Source: Pseudomonadota bacterium (GTDB lineage Bacteria > Pseudomonadota > Gammaproteobacteria > JAADHS01). From it: 36,155 nt of DNA. The DNA is taken from the NCBI GenBank assembly GCA_021821045.1, contig JAKACW010000044.1, positions 1 through 36,155 on the forward strand, read 5' to 3'. The notes beneath the pieces were generated by a model, which was not told where the DNA came from, did no database searches, and saw nothing but the letters and a program-made list of their open reading frames with translations. The position numbers and the translations under genes are program-made. Below are positions 15,031 to 23,114 of this stretch, in pieces; the stretch's first letter is position 1; each line of letters opens with the position of its first letter.

Positions 15031-17151
15031 CTACTTGCCGATGCTGGCCACAACACGCAGTTGCTTGTCGTCTGGGACTTCGTTATAGGCCAGCACCGAC
15101 AATCCGGGAATGCTGTAACGGGTGAATCGCGCCATCATCTGTCGCAGCGGCGCACTGACCAACAACACCGCCGCCTGGCCCAAAGTTTCTTGCCGTGCTG
15201 TCGCTTCGCCCAGGGACCGTTGCAACTTCTCCGCCAACCCTGGTTCGAGGCCGGCGCCACCGTCTCCGCCCGTCTCGACAGCATCCTGCAATATGCGTTC
15301 CAGCTCGGGATCCAGCACCAGAACGGGCAGCTCAGGGGCCAGCCCGTTGATTTTCTGTATGATTAAACGGCCCAGCGCCACCCGCACCGCGGCCGTCAAA
15401 CTGGCGGCGTCTTGACTCTTTCCGCCGCGCTCCGCCAAGGTTTCGGCTATGGTTCGCAGATCGCGGATCGGGATATTTTCCGAAAGCAGGTTTTGCAGCA
15501 CGCGCAGAATCGTCGCGGGCGGGACCGACTCCGGCAGTTCTTCCACGAGTTTGGGAGCCGATTTACCGAGGTTCTCTAATAAATGCTGCACTTCCTCGCG
15601 TCCGAGCAGCTTGTGAGCGTTCTTTTGCAGAATGTCGCTCAAGTGCGTGGCGACCACCGTGCTGGCGTCGACAACGGTGTAACCCAGGGCTTGCGCCTGA
15701 TCCCGCTGCGCGCCTTCGATCCACACCGCATCCAGACCGAATGCGGGATCCTTGCCCGGTATTCCTTCGAGCTTGCCGTAGACCTTGCCCGGATTGATCG
15801 CCATTTCCCGATCGACATAGATCTGCGCCTCACCGACCGTGACGCCCATCAAGGTGATTCGGTAACCGTTAGGCGGCAGTTCCAAGTTATCGCGAATGTG
15901 CACGGCGGGAATGAGAAAGCCGAGTTCCTGGGTGAGCTTCTTGCGCACACCTTTGATCCGCGTCATGAGCTGTCCGCCTTGGGCGCGATCGACCAATGGG
16001 ATGAGTTTGTAGCCCACTTCCAAGCCAATGGTGTCGACGGGCACGACGTCATCCCAACTTAGGTCCTTCGCCTCGACCGGGGCGCCTTCTTTCTTCTGTT
16101 GCGGAAGTTGTTTCTGATCGCTTCCCGGCGGGAGTTCGCGTTGTCGTTCGGCCTCGACTTTCGGCGCCCGCTTGCGCTGCGCGATCCACCAGGCCGCCGC
16201 GCCGCAACCCGAGGCCAGCGTGAGAAACGCGAAATTGGGCATGCCGGGAATCAATCCGATGAAGCCGATGACGGACCCCGTAATTGCGAGCGTGCGCGGA
16301 TCCTCGAACAGCTGCTGCAAAATCTGGCCGCCCATGTCCTGGGAGCTTGATACCCGCGTCACCATCAACGCCGCCGCGGTAGAAAGAATCAGGGAAGGAA
16401 TCTGCGCCACCAAGCCGTCACCGATGGTCAGCAAAGTATAGGTTCGCATGGCGTCGCCCGCCGCCATGTCGTGCTGCATCGTGCCAATGGCCACGCCACC
16501 GATGATGTTGATGAACAGAATGAGAATGCCCGCGATGGCATCGCCGCGAACGAATTTGCTCGCGCCGTCCATGGCGCCGTAGAAGTCGGCTTCGCGCACC
16601 ACTTCTTCGCGCCGGCGTTTGGCCTCTTCTTGATCGATGATTCCCGCGTTGAGGTCGGCGTCGATGGCCATTTGCTTGCCGGGCATCGCGTCCAAGGTGA
16701 AACGCGCGCTTACTTCAGAGATGCGGCCGGCGCCCTTGGTGACGACCACGAAATTGATAATCACCAGGATGATGAAAACGACAAAGCCGACAGTATAGTT
16801 GCCGCCCACGACGAAATCGCCGAAAGCGTGAATGACCTTGCCGGCCGCGTCGGTCCCGGTATGGCCGTCCAGCAACACCACCCGTGTCGAGGCCACATTG
16901 AGCGCCAAACGCAGCAGCGTTGCCAACAGCAACACAGTCGGAAACACGGCGAAATCCAGCGGCTTTTTCGCATACACGCCCGCCAGTATCACCACCATGG
17001 CCAACGATATGTTGAAGGTAAACAACACATCCAACATCATGGGCGGCAGAGGCAGCACCATCATGGCCAGCAGGATGACCATCAACACCGGCACGCCGAG
17101 ACCGGCCCGCGTGATCTGCTGCAAACTCAACATTGCCGATTGTTGCGCCAT
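15031..17151 (-). CDS. flhA: Flagellar export gate protein FlhA
   Basis: FlhA forms the nonameric ring of the flagellar type III export gate. The 706-aa protein has about eight membrane segments in residues 15-320 and a soluble C-terminal domain (about 350-706) that docks chaperone-substrate complexes. The FHIPEP signature region is seen as TKGAGRISEVSARFTLDAMPGKQMAIDADLNAG followed by EEAKRRREEV. The cytoplasmic part contains a long variable linker (APKVEAERQRELPPGSDQKQ) before the conserved LEVGYKLIPLVD. It lies 11 nt after flhB with GAGG sites overlapping that junction, so it is part of the fliL-to-fliA gene row. Confidence 0.97.
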   Translation of the reverse strand: MAQQSAMLSLQQITRAGLGVPVLMVILLAMMVLPLPPMMLDVLFTFNISLAMVVILAGVYAKKPLDFAVFPTVLLLATLLRLALNVASTRVVLLDGHTGTDAAGKVIHAFGDFVVGGNYTVGFVVFIILVIINFVVVTKGAGRISEVSARFTLDAMPGKQMAIDADLNAGIIDQEEAKRRREEVVREADFYGAMDGASKFVRGDAIAGILILFINIIGGVAIGTMQHDMAAGDAMRTYTLLTIGDGLVAQIPSLILSTAAALMVTRVSSSQDMGGQILQQLFEDPRTLAITGSVIGFIGLIPGMPNFAFLTLASGCGAAAWWIAQRKRAPKVEAERQRELPPGSDQKQLPQQKKEGAPVEAKDLSWDDVVPVDTIGLEVGYKLIPLVDRAQGGQLMTRIKGVRKKLTQELGFLIPAVHIRDNLELPPNGYRITLMGVTVGEAQIYVDREMAINPGKVYGKLEGIPGKDPAFGLDAVWIEGAQRDQAQALGYTVVDASTVVATHLSDILQKNAHKLLGREEVQHLLENLGKSAPKLVEELPESVPPATILRVLQNLLSENIPIRDLRTIAETLAERGGKSQDAASLTAAVRVALGRLIIQKINGLAPELPVLVLDPELERILQDAVETGGDGGAGLEPGLAEKLQRSLGEATARQETLGQAAVLLVSAPLRQMMARFTRYSIPGLSVLAYNEVPDDKQLRVVASIGK

Positions 17152-17162
17152 GAACCTCTACC

Positions 17163-18329
17163 TCAGTGTTGTTCCGACCGCGCCGCGCCGTCGGGCGGTG
17201 CGTCGCGCCGCAAGTCCTCCGGAATGGGAACATTGGGCATCGACATCGGTCGCGGACTGTAAAACGGGCGTTTTTGCTTGGTTTGGAAGACGTAAGCCAG
17301 AACCATGGCCACCGCGCGATAAAGACCGGCCGGCACTTCGGCGCCGATTTCCGTCGTGTGGTAGATGGAGCGCGCCAGAGCCGGCGAGGACATAAGCGGA
17401 ACCTTGTTCTCGACGGCGACGCGGCGGATCTCCGCGGCGATCAAATCGGCGCCCTTGGCCAGCACTACCGGCGCCGCCATGGTCTTCGGATCGTACTTCA
17501 ACGCCACCGCAAAATGCGTCGGGTTGGTGATGATCACATCGGCCTTCGGCACGTCCGCCATCATGCGCCTGCGCGCCATCTGCATCTGCGCTTCCCGCAC
17601 CTTGCGCTTGACCTCGGGCTTGCCTTCCGTGTCCTTGAACTCGTCTTTGATTTCCTGATGGGTCATGCGCAGCTGCTTGGCGTGATTCCACAGTTGAAAG
17701 GGAACGTCGGCGATGGCGATGAGAGCCAGTCCGGAGCAAGCGAATAGAAACACCCAGAGGATAATCTCGCCGGCATGAGCGATCCCCTGCTCCACCGATT
17801 CGTTCGCCAGCCCCAAAACGTCGCCGACGAAAAACCACAACGTCACACTGACCGCAATGAGCACGAGGACGAACTTGGCGAAGGCCTTGACCAGTTCCAT
17901 CAAGCCTTGCCAGCCGAATACCCGCTTGATGCCCTTGATCGGATCCAGGCGCTCGAATTTGAACGAGAGCGACTCAGCGCTGAATCCCCAGCCGCCGACC
18001 AACGCGGGCGCGACCAGCGCCACAATCGCCGTCAACAGCAAAAACGGTGCAATGGCCGAGAACGCCTCGAACACGGCTTGGCCAAGGTGAACCAGCGCGT
18101 ACTCCGTGTCGAACACGCTTTCCCGACTGGGTTTGAAGCCGATGTCAAAAACCCGATACATACCTTCGATCATTTGCCGGCCCAGGAACAAAAGTCCGGC
18201 GGCGCTGAAAATCATCATCAACAGGGTATTGAGTTCCCGGGAACGCGGGATCTGCCCCTTCTCGCGCGCCTGGCGCAACCTTCGAGGGGTGGCTTCTTCT
18301 GTTCTTTCTTGACCGTCGTCTTGGGCCAT
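17163..18329 (-). CDS. flhB: Flagellar export switch protein FlhB
   Basis: FlhB is the substrate-specificity switch of the export gate. The 388-aa protein has an N-terminal charged motif (QERTEEATPRRLRQAREKGQ), four membrane segments (about 35-52, 90-112, 150-172, 188-208) and the cytoplasmic domain with the autocleavage site NPTH at residues 269-272 (VIITNPTHFAVALKYD). The C-terminal end is extended by a Pro/Arg-rich tail (PRPMSMPNVPIPEDLRRDAP). FliK (24888) and the separate FhlB protein (673-966) are its expected functional partners. The start is 2 nt after the fliR stop. Confidence 0.97.
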   Translation of the reverse strand: MAQDDGQERTEEATPRRLRQAREKGQIPRSRELNTLLMMIFSAAGLLFLGRQMIEGMYRVFDIGFKPSRESVFDTEYALVHLGQAVFEAFSAIAPFLLLTAIVALVAPALVGGWGFSAESLSFKFERLDPIKGIKRVFGWQGLMELVKAFAKFVLVLIAVSVTLWFFVGDVLGLANESVEQGIAHAGEIILWVFLFACSGLALIAIADVPFQLWNHAKQLRMTHQEIKDEFKDTEGKPEVKRKVREAQMQMARRRMMADVPKADVIITNPTHFAVALKYDPKTMAAPVVLAKGADLIAAEIRRVAVENKVPLMSSPALARSIYHTTEIGAEVPAGLYRAVAMVLAYVFQTKQKRPFYSPRPMSMPNVPIPEDLRRDAPPDGAARSEQH

Positions 18330-18331
18330 GT

Positions 18332-19111
18332 CTATACCGTCTTTTGCAACATGCCGCGCATCAGCTCAAGCGCGCCTTCGGTGAGTTGTTCAAATTGAGG
18401 TTGCAAGTTTGGGACCGTGATGAACATCAGGGCGAAACCCACGGTCATGATGATGGGAAAACCGACGGCGAAAATATTGAGCTGCGGAGCCGCCCGGGTC
18501 ATAACGCCGAAGCCGATGTTCACGACCATGATGGCGGTGATCGCCGGCAGTGCGATAAGAACGGCGCCCGCGAACATCCAACTGCCCCACATCACCAAGT
18601 CCCAGAAGCTGTCGATAAGCAAACCTTCCGTGCCCACCGGGATAATGGTGAAACTCTCCGCCAGCACTTGAATCGCCACCAGATGGCCGTCGAACGCCAA
18701 GAACAGCAGCGTCCCCAAAATCATGTAGAACATGCTGACCACCGGCACCTGGAGACCGTTGGATGGATCGACCATGGAAGCGAAACCAAGCCCCATGCCC
18801 AGCGCGATAACCTGGCCGGCCGTGACAACCGCGGCGAACACCAACCGCAACGCGAAACCCAGCGTGGCGCCGACGATGAATTGCTGCACGACGATGAGGA
18901 AACCCTGGCCCGTGAACGGGTCGACCGCGGGAATATCGCCGACCACGGGCAACAGGCAAACGGTGATCGCCGCCGCGAGGACTAGACGAGCTTGAGCGGG
19001 AACGCCTCTAGTGGTGAAAACGGGAGAAGCGATCAGGAAGGCGGAAACTCGGATCAGAGGCCAAAGAAACCCGCCGAGGAACGCACCGATGTCCGAAAAG
19101 CTCAATAGCAT
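18332..19111 (-). CDS. fliR: Flagellar export gate protein FliR
   Basis: FliR is a membrane component of the export gate core (FliPQR). The chosen start, ATG at 19111, gives 259 aa beginning MLLSFSDIGAFLGGFLWPLIRVSAFL, which matches the family's usual length and N-terminus; a longer frame into fliQ adds 31 unrelated residues. About six hydrophobic segments are visible (residues 8-28, 38-55, 68-95, 125-150, 175-200, 210-235). The conserved block LRLVFAAVVTAGQVIALGMG...MVDPSNGLQVPVVSMFY is present. The ribosome-binding site is weak and the fliQ stop is 23 nt upstream. Confidence 0.95.
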   Translation of the reverse strand: MLLSFSDIGAFLGGFLWPLIRVSAFLIASPVFTTRGVPAQARLVLAAAITVCLLPVVGDIPAVDPFTGQGFLIVVQQFIVGATLGFALRLVFAAVVTAGQVIALGMGLGFASMVDPSNGLQVPVVSMFYMILGTLLFLAFDGHLVAIQVLAESFTIIPVGTEGLLIDSFWDLVMWGSWMFAGAVLIALPAITAIMVVNIGFGVMTRAAPQLNIFAVGFPIIMTVGFALMFITVPNLQPQFEQLTEGALELMRGMLQKTV

Positions 19112-19134
19112 AAGTAGTGAACACCGTGAGACCT

Positions 19135-19404
19135 CTATCCGATGAGATCGGGTATGTCCTCCAACATTTGCTGCATGAAACCGATCAACAACTGCAGAAT
19201 CCACGGCCCGGCGAAGGCCAGCACCAGAAACGTCACCAGCAGCTTGGGAATAAAGCTCAGCGTCATTTCATTGATTTGGGTCGCCGCCTGAAACATGCTG
19301 ACCAACAAGCCCACGCCCAGCGCCGGCAGCAAAAGAATCGCTACTACAATCATCGTGATCTGCAGCGCTTCCTGACCGATAGAAATCACCGTGTCCGCGT
19401 TCAT
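19135..19404 (-). CDS. fliQ: Flagellar export gate protein FliQ
   Basis: This 89-aa protein has two membrane helices (about 13-38, ALQITMIVVAILLLPALGVGL, and 52-75, IPKLLVTFLVLAFAGPWIL) separated by SMFQAATQINEMTLSFIPK, the family signature. FliQ packs around FliP and FliR in the export gate core. Length equals the family norm. AAGG stands 9 nt before the ATG. It sits between fliP and fliR as in all fliOPQR rows. Confidence 0.96.
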   Translation of the reverse strand: MNADTVISIGQEALQITMIVVAILLLPALGVGLLVSMFQAATQINEMTLSFIPKLLVTFLVLAFAGPWILQLLIGFMQQMLEDIPDLIG

Positions 19405-19419
19405 GTGCTTGCCTTGTTT

Positions 19420-20178
19420 CTAGGTTGCGTAAAAGCTCGAAGCCAGTGTGCCCATGATCATGGCCCAACCGTCGACGAGAACGAACAGCATGATTTTGAA
19501 CGGCAGCGAGATGATCATCGGCGACAGCATCATCATCCCCATGGCCATCAATACGCTGGCCACAACCAGATCGATGATCAGGAACGGAATGAAGATCAGG
19601 AATCCGATCTGAAACGCCGTCTTCAACTCGCTGGTGACGAACGCCGGAATGAGCACCGTCAGGGGCACGTCATCGGGCGTGTCCAACTGCTCCTTGCCGG
19701 CAATGGTCGCAAACATAGTGATATCGTTTTCCCGCGTCTGCGCCATCATGAACTTGCGGATGGGCGCCTCGGCGCTCGCCAGTGCCTGCTGCACCGGGAC
19801 CTGCTCATTGAGGTAGGGCTCCACCGACGTTTTGTAGATGTCGTTGAACACCGGCGCCATGATGAAGAAGGTCAGAAACAGCGCCAACCCGACCATGGTT
19901 TGGTTGCTCGGCGTCTGCATGGTACCCAAGGCCTGGCGCAGAATCGCCAGCACGATGACGATTCGAGTGAACGAGGTCATCATCAGCAGCGCCGCCGGCA
20001 GCATGGACAGCGCTGTCATCAGCAGCAGGATTTGAAGACTTACGCTATAGGTCTGGGCGCCGTCGTTGGCGGTGGTGACGGTCACCGCCGGCATTCCGGG
20101 AAGGGCGGTTTGGGCAAACGCCGTTGTACCGACGCTCAGGAGAAAGACAATGGCGACAAAAAGAAAACCGCGCTTCAT
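19420..20178 (-). CDS. fliP: Flagellar export gate protein FliP
   Basis: FliP forms the pentameric core of the export gate. The 252-aa protein starts with a cleavable signal peptide ([22 protein letters not shown]) and continues with four membrane segments; conserved stretches are [40 protein letters not shown], and near the C-terminus [30 protein letters not shown]. The ATG overlaps the fliO stop (ATGA), so translation is coupled. All family blocks are intact. Confidence 0.97.
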   Translation of the reverse strand: MKRGFLFVAIVFLLSVGTTAFAQTALPGMPAVTVTTANDGAQTYSVSLQILLLMTALSMLPAALLMMTSFTRIVIVLAILRQALGTMQTPSNQTMVGLALFLTFFIMAPVFNDIYKTSVEPYLNEQVPVQQALASAEAPIRKFMMAQTRENDITMFATIAGKEQLDTPDDVPLTVLIPAFVTSELKTAFQIGFLIFIPFLIIDLVVASVLMAMGMMMLSPMIISLPFKIMLFVLVDGWAMIMGTLASSFYAT

Positions 20179-20606
20179 GACGTCAACCTCTCCTTGAGCG
20201 CGGCACGAAAACGATCTGGAAATCCGCCCTGGGTGGCGGAGCCGGCTTTGACGGTTTCAATGCTTTCGTCCAGCACGTGCAGGGTAGATATGCGTCCGGG
20301 CGCGACGCCCAACAGCAACTGTTTTTCGCCCACTTGGACCAGCACCACTTTCTCCCGCTGCCCCATCGGCAGAACGCTGACGACGCGCAGTGCGCCGCTG
20401 GCTCCACCGGGGAGGACGGTATAACGCTTCACCGCCCATGCGGCGACGAAAATGAGGCCCAACACAAGAGCCAAGCCCAGAGTCACTTGCAGCAGATTGC
20501 CCGCTGCGCCGTCGCCGCCGGTCAAAGCCTTGCGGCCCTCCTCGGCGGCCCAGACGGGAGCGCTGAAGGAGATGAGAATCAGGAATCTGAAAAGCATGCT
20601 ACCCAT
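20175..20606 (-). CDS. fliO: Flagellar assembly protein FliO
   Basis: FliO helps assemble the FliP ring. From the ATG at 20606 the product is 143 aa: an N-terminal hydrophobic segment with signal-like end ([20 protein letters not shown]), a second membrane helix (about residues 36-58, [25 protein letters not shown]) and a cytoplasmic domain with [32 protein letters not shown], the FliO hallmark. The start is uncertain: ATG at 20597 or a GTG at 20630 are possible and no strong Shine-Dalgarno is visible. The REP pair at 20652-20711 lies just upstream, in the gap after fliN. Confidence 0.9.
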   Translation of the reverse strand: MGSMLFRFLILISFSAPVWAAEEGRKALTGGDGAAGNLLQVTLGLALVLGLIFVAAWAVKRYTVLPGGASGALRVVSVLPMGQREKVVLVQVGEKQLLLGVAPGRISTLHVLDESIETVKAGSATQGGFPDRFRAALKERLTS

Positions 20607-20651
20607 GTTTGTGTTGTCCGTGCGCTCCACTCAGGCGTCGACGCGTTCACT

Positions 20652-20711
20652 GTGGGAGCGGATTATTCCGCGATTCTTCGCCCGCTCAATCGCGGAATAA
20701 TCCGCTCCCAC
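20652..20711. repeat. REPIN: perfect inverted REP pair between fliN and fliO
   Basis: Two 23-bp arms of the GTGGGAGCGG...CCGCGAT family are exact inverse copies (GTGGGAGCGGATTATTCCGC plus GAT), with a 14-bp spacer. It stands inside the fli operon, where the transcript would fold into a long hairpin between fliN and fliO; this could alter relative expression of the genes on either side. Confidence 0.92.
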
Positions 20712-20731
20712 ATCTACAGTTCGAATCGTTA

Positions 20732-21142
20732 CTATGCGAGTTTCTTGACCCGCTCCGCCGCGCTGATCACGTCGGTCAAGCGAATGCCGTACTTCTCGTT
20801 GACCACCACCACTTCACCGTGAGCGATCAATGTGCCGTTGACCATGACGTCCAGCGGCTCGCCGGCCAGGCGGTCGAGTTCGATAATCGATCCCTGGTTG
20901 AGCTGCAGAAGATTGCGAATACTGATGCGCGTTCTGCCCACTTCCATGGAGATGATTACCGGGATGTCCAGGATGACTTCCAAATTTCGCTGGTCGTCGC
21001 CCGGCGCAGGTCTCGCGCCGTCGAATTCCTCGAACTCTGCCTTGGGCAAGCTGTCGGTGCCGCCGCCTTCGACGGCGGCTTGCTCCGCTAATGCGGCCGC
21101 CCAGTCATCACCGGCGTCTGTGCCATTTTGGTCGTTTGCCAT
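20732..21142 (-). CDS. fliN: Flagellar motor switch protein FliN
   Basis: FliN forms the lower C-ring with FliM and binds FliH for export. The 136-aa protein has an acidic Ala-rich N-terminus (GTDAGDDWAAALAEQAAVEGG) and the SpoA/FliN domain (about 60-136): LEVILDIPVIISMEVGRTRISIRNLLQLNQGSIIELDRLAGEPLDVMVNGTLIAHGEVVVVNEKYGIRLTDV is complete and typical. GAGGAG lies 6 nt before the ATG, and the fliM stop overlaps this site. Confidence 0.97.
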   Translation of the reverse strand: MANDQNGTDAGDDWAAALAEQAAVEGGGTDSLPKAEFEEFDGARPAPGDDQRNLEVILDIPVIISMEVGRTRISIRNLLQLNQGSIIELDRLAGEPLDVMVNGTLIAHGEVVVVNEKYGIRLTDVISAAERVKKLA

Positions 21143-21157
21143 GCTCTACTCCTCAGA

Positions 21158-22153
21158 TCAGGCTCGCGCCCGCTTTTCCTCTTCGTCCAATACGCGTCGC
21201 GCGACTTTCACGGCGAAATTGCCGTTGCTGACACCCAGCGCGCCGCGATAAACAGGTATTCCCTCGCATTTCAATGTCACCATCTCCGGCATATCGATGG
21301 GAATGACATCGCCGGGGCGGATATCCTGCAGTTCACGCAGACTCAGGGTTGTTTCAGTGAGAACGGCATTGAGATCCAGATGCGCGAACTCCATTTCCTC
21401 GCGCAGCGCCTTCAACCAGCGGTCGTCGGTATCGCCGCGATCGCTCTGAACGCCGGCGTCCAGCAACTCGCGAATGGGCTCCAGCATCGCATACGGCAGC
21501 GTGATGTGCATGTCACCGCCGCCGCCGTCCAGCTCGATGTGAAACGTCGTCACGACGACCACTTCCGTCGGACTGACGATATTGGCGAACTGCGGGTTGA
21601 CTTCGTGCTGAACGAATTCGAAATCGGCTTTGTAAACCGGCTGCCAGGCTTCCTTCAACAGATTAAACGTCAGATTCAACATGATCTGAATGACGCGCTG
21701 CTCTGTGGGCGTGAACTCCCGGCCCTCGATCTTGGTGTGATAGCGACCGTCGCCGCCGAAGAAGTTATCCACGACAATGAACACGAGCTTGGGATCGAAC
21801 ACAAACAGTGCGGTGCCGCGCAGAGGCTGCATCTTCACGAGATTCAAGCTGGTGGGCACAAAAAGGCTGTGAATATATTCGGAAAATTTCAACATCTGGA
21901 CGCCGCCGACGGCGATTTCGGGCGAACGGCGCAGAATATTGAACAGCCCGATGCGAAACAAGCGGGCAAAACGCTCATTCACCATTTCCAAGGTTGGCAG
22001 ACGCCCGCGGACAATCCGATCCTGGCTGGCGAAGTCGTAAGAGCGGGCCCCTTCTTCAAGCCCATCCGCGCCGTCGGTATCGACATCGCCGCTGCCTACT
22101 CCGTGAAGGAGGGCATCGATTTCGTCTTGAGAAAGTAAATCGTTAACGGACAT
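21158..22153 (-). CDS. fliM: Flagellar motor switch protein FliM
   Basis: FliM is the CheY-P receptor of the C-ring. The 331-aa product has the N-terminal CheY-binding peptide (LLSQDEIDALLHGV, residues 6-19), a variable acidic linker, the middle domain (about 45-230: RTLEMVNERFARLFRIG-like segment LPTLEMVNERFARLFRIGLF, GTALFVFDPKLVFIVVDNFFGG) and a C-terminal SpoA domain (RPGDVIPIDMPEMVTLKCEGIPVYRGALGVSNGNFAVKV). The length fits the family. It is 12 nt after fliL. Confidence 0.97.
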   Translation of the reverse strand: MSVNDLLSQDEIDALLHGVGSGDVDTDGADGLEEGARSYDFASQDRIVRGRLPTLEMVNERFARLFRIGLFNILRRSPEIAVGGVQMLKFSEYIHSLFVPTSLNLVKMQPLRGTALFVFDPKLVFIVVDNFFGGDGRYHTKIEGREFTPTEQRVIQIMLNLTFNLLKEAWQPVYKADFEFVQHEVNPQFANIVSPTEVVVVTTFHIELDGGGGDMHITLPYAMLEPIRELLDAGVQSDRGDTDDRWLKALREEMEFAHLDLNAVLTETTLSLRELQDIRPGDVIPIDMPEMVTLKCEGIPVYRGALGVSNGNFAVKVARRVLDEEEKRARA

Positions 22154-22165
22154 ACACGCTCGCGT

Positions 22166-22738
22166 CTACTGCATTACGAAGCTGGTAAAGAACACGGCCT
22201 CGACACCGGGACGGCCGATGTTTTCCTTGAGGACCTTTTGAATCTCCGCCAGCACCTGGGCACGTATGCGCTCCTTGCCGACGCGGGTGCTGATGGTCGT
22301 GAAATCCTGGCTTGAGAAAAGAAGAATGAGGTTGTTGCGAATCACCGGCGTGTGCTGCTCGACCGCGGCGATGACCTTCTCGTCCCGCGCCATCACCTCG
22401 ACCGTAACTTGGAGGAAGCGCACTTGATCCTGGGCTTGGAAGTTGACCACGAATGCAGGGTCGAATTTGAAGTAGATCGGGCCTTTGTTCGCGGCCTCGG
22501 TTTCCGACTGTTTCTTGTCGTCCTCGGCTTTTTTCTCCGCCGCCGCGACTTGTTCCTCGGGTGTGGGCGGTGGTGTCTTGCTGCCAACGAGCATGACTGT
22601 GATGCCGGCATTGACACCTAGAAACGCGAGAGCGCCCACCGCAATGAGAATAATCTTGAGTAGCCCGGATTTCCCCTTGGCTTGCTTCTGCTCGTCGGCG
22701 CCTTCCGCCAACTCGTCCTCTTTCCGCTCTTCGGCCAT
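22166..22738 (-). CDS. fliL: Flagellar basal body-associated protein FliL
   Basis: FliL is a single-pass inner-membrane protein that surrounds and stabilises stators. The 190-aa protein has a charged N-terminus (KEDELAEGADEQKQAKGK), one membrane helix (about 26-50, LKIILIAVGALAFLGVNAGITVMLVG), a charged coiled-coil stretch (AAAEKKAEDDKKQSE) and the periplasmic domain (VRFLQVTVEVMARDEKVIAAVEQHTPVIRNNLILLFSSQ) resembling stomatin/SPFH folds. GAGGAAGG lies before the ATG. It is the first gene of the fli/flh row, and a perfect sigma-54 promoter stands about 90 nt upstream. Confidence 0.96.
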   Translation of the reverse strand: MAEERKEDELAEGADEQKQAKGKSGLLKIILIAVGALAFLGVNAGITVMLVGSKTPPPTPEEQVAAAEKKAEDDKKQSETEAANKGPIYFKFDPAFVVNFQAQDQVRFLQVTVEVMARDEKVIAAVEQHTPVIRNNLILLFSSQDFTTISTRVGKERIRAQVLAEIQKVLKENIGRPGVEAVFFTSFVMQ

Positions 22739-22829
22739 GGCCTTTCCTTCCTCTTTCGCATTGCACCGGCTGCGTCAGGCGCGCCATCGTCGCGGTCAGT
22801 GATTAACCACGGTTCGCCCTTGGACAGTA

Positions 22830-22844
22830 GCAATTCCTGTGCCA
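22830..22844 (-). promoter_or_regulatory. Sigma-54 (RpoN) promoter of the fliL operon
   Basis: The minus strand reads TGGCACAGGAATTGC, an exact match to TGGCAC-N5-TTGC. Transcription would start near 22818 and give an 80-nt leader before fliL. In polar-flagellated Gammaproteobacteria such promoters are activated by FleQ or FleR. This 376-bp intergenic region (22739-23114) also holds the palindrome array at 22953-23112; the stretch 22853-22952 shows nothing else I can name. Confidence 0.88.
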
Positions 22845-22952
22845 CGAGATTGGGCGGAATATTGCTCGCGCGATCAGCGTGTTGGAAGATTTTTTCTATG
22901 CAGTGACAGACGTTTGACTCGAAGCGGGAGGTGCAACGCCGAAAAGCTGTCG

Positions 22953-23112
22953 GGATCCGCTGGGGGTCAGACCCCCAACTATCGGCGTTAATCGGATCCG
23001 CTGGGGGTCAGACCCCCAACTATCGGCGTTAATCGGGGGTCTGACCCCGATGCATCGACTTAGTCGGGGGTCTGACCCCGAACGATCGGGATTAGCTGGG
23101 GGTCTGACCCCG
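22953..23112. repeat. Array of five GGGGTCAGACCCC palindromes
   Basis: Five near-perfect palindromes are centred at about 22969, 23010, 23042, 23073 and 23105. The first two (TGGGGGTCAGACCCCCA) lie in exact 41-bp tandem units (22953-22993, 22994-23034). The last three read GGGGGTCTGACCCC and are spaced about 31 bp apart, i.e. the same motif in inverse orientation. The array begins 3 nt after the receptor gene's stop codon and ends roughly 110 bp before the fliL promoter. It could terminate or insulate transcription or be a selfish REP-like element; no transposase is in the window. Confidence 0.9.
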
Positions 23113-23114
23113 CG

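Noticed and set aside
19117-20424. 435-codon plus-strand frame across fliQ, fliP and fliO
   Set aside because: It is antisense to three clear export-gate genes and has Gln/His/Arg-rich composition with no recognisable motif.
22618-22845. 75-codon minus-strand frame starting inside the fliL promoter region
   Set aside because: Its ATG is part of the perfect sigma-54 element, the predicted transcript starts downstream of it, and most of the frame overlaps fliL out of frame with an Arg/Lys/Ser-rich, non-family product.
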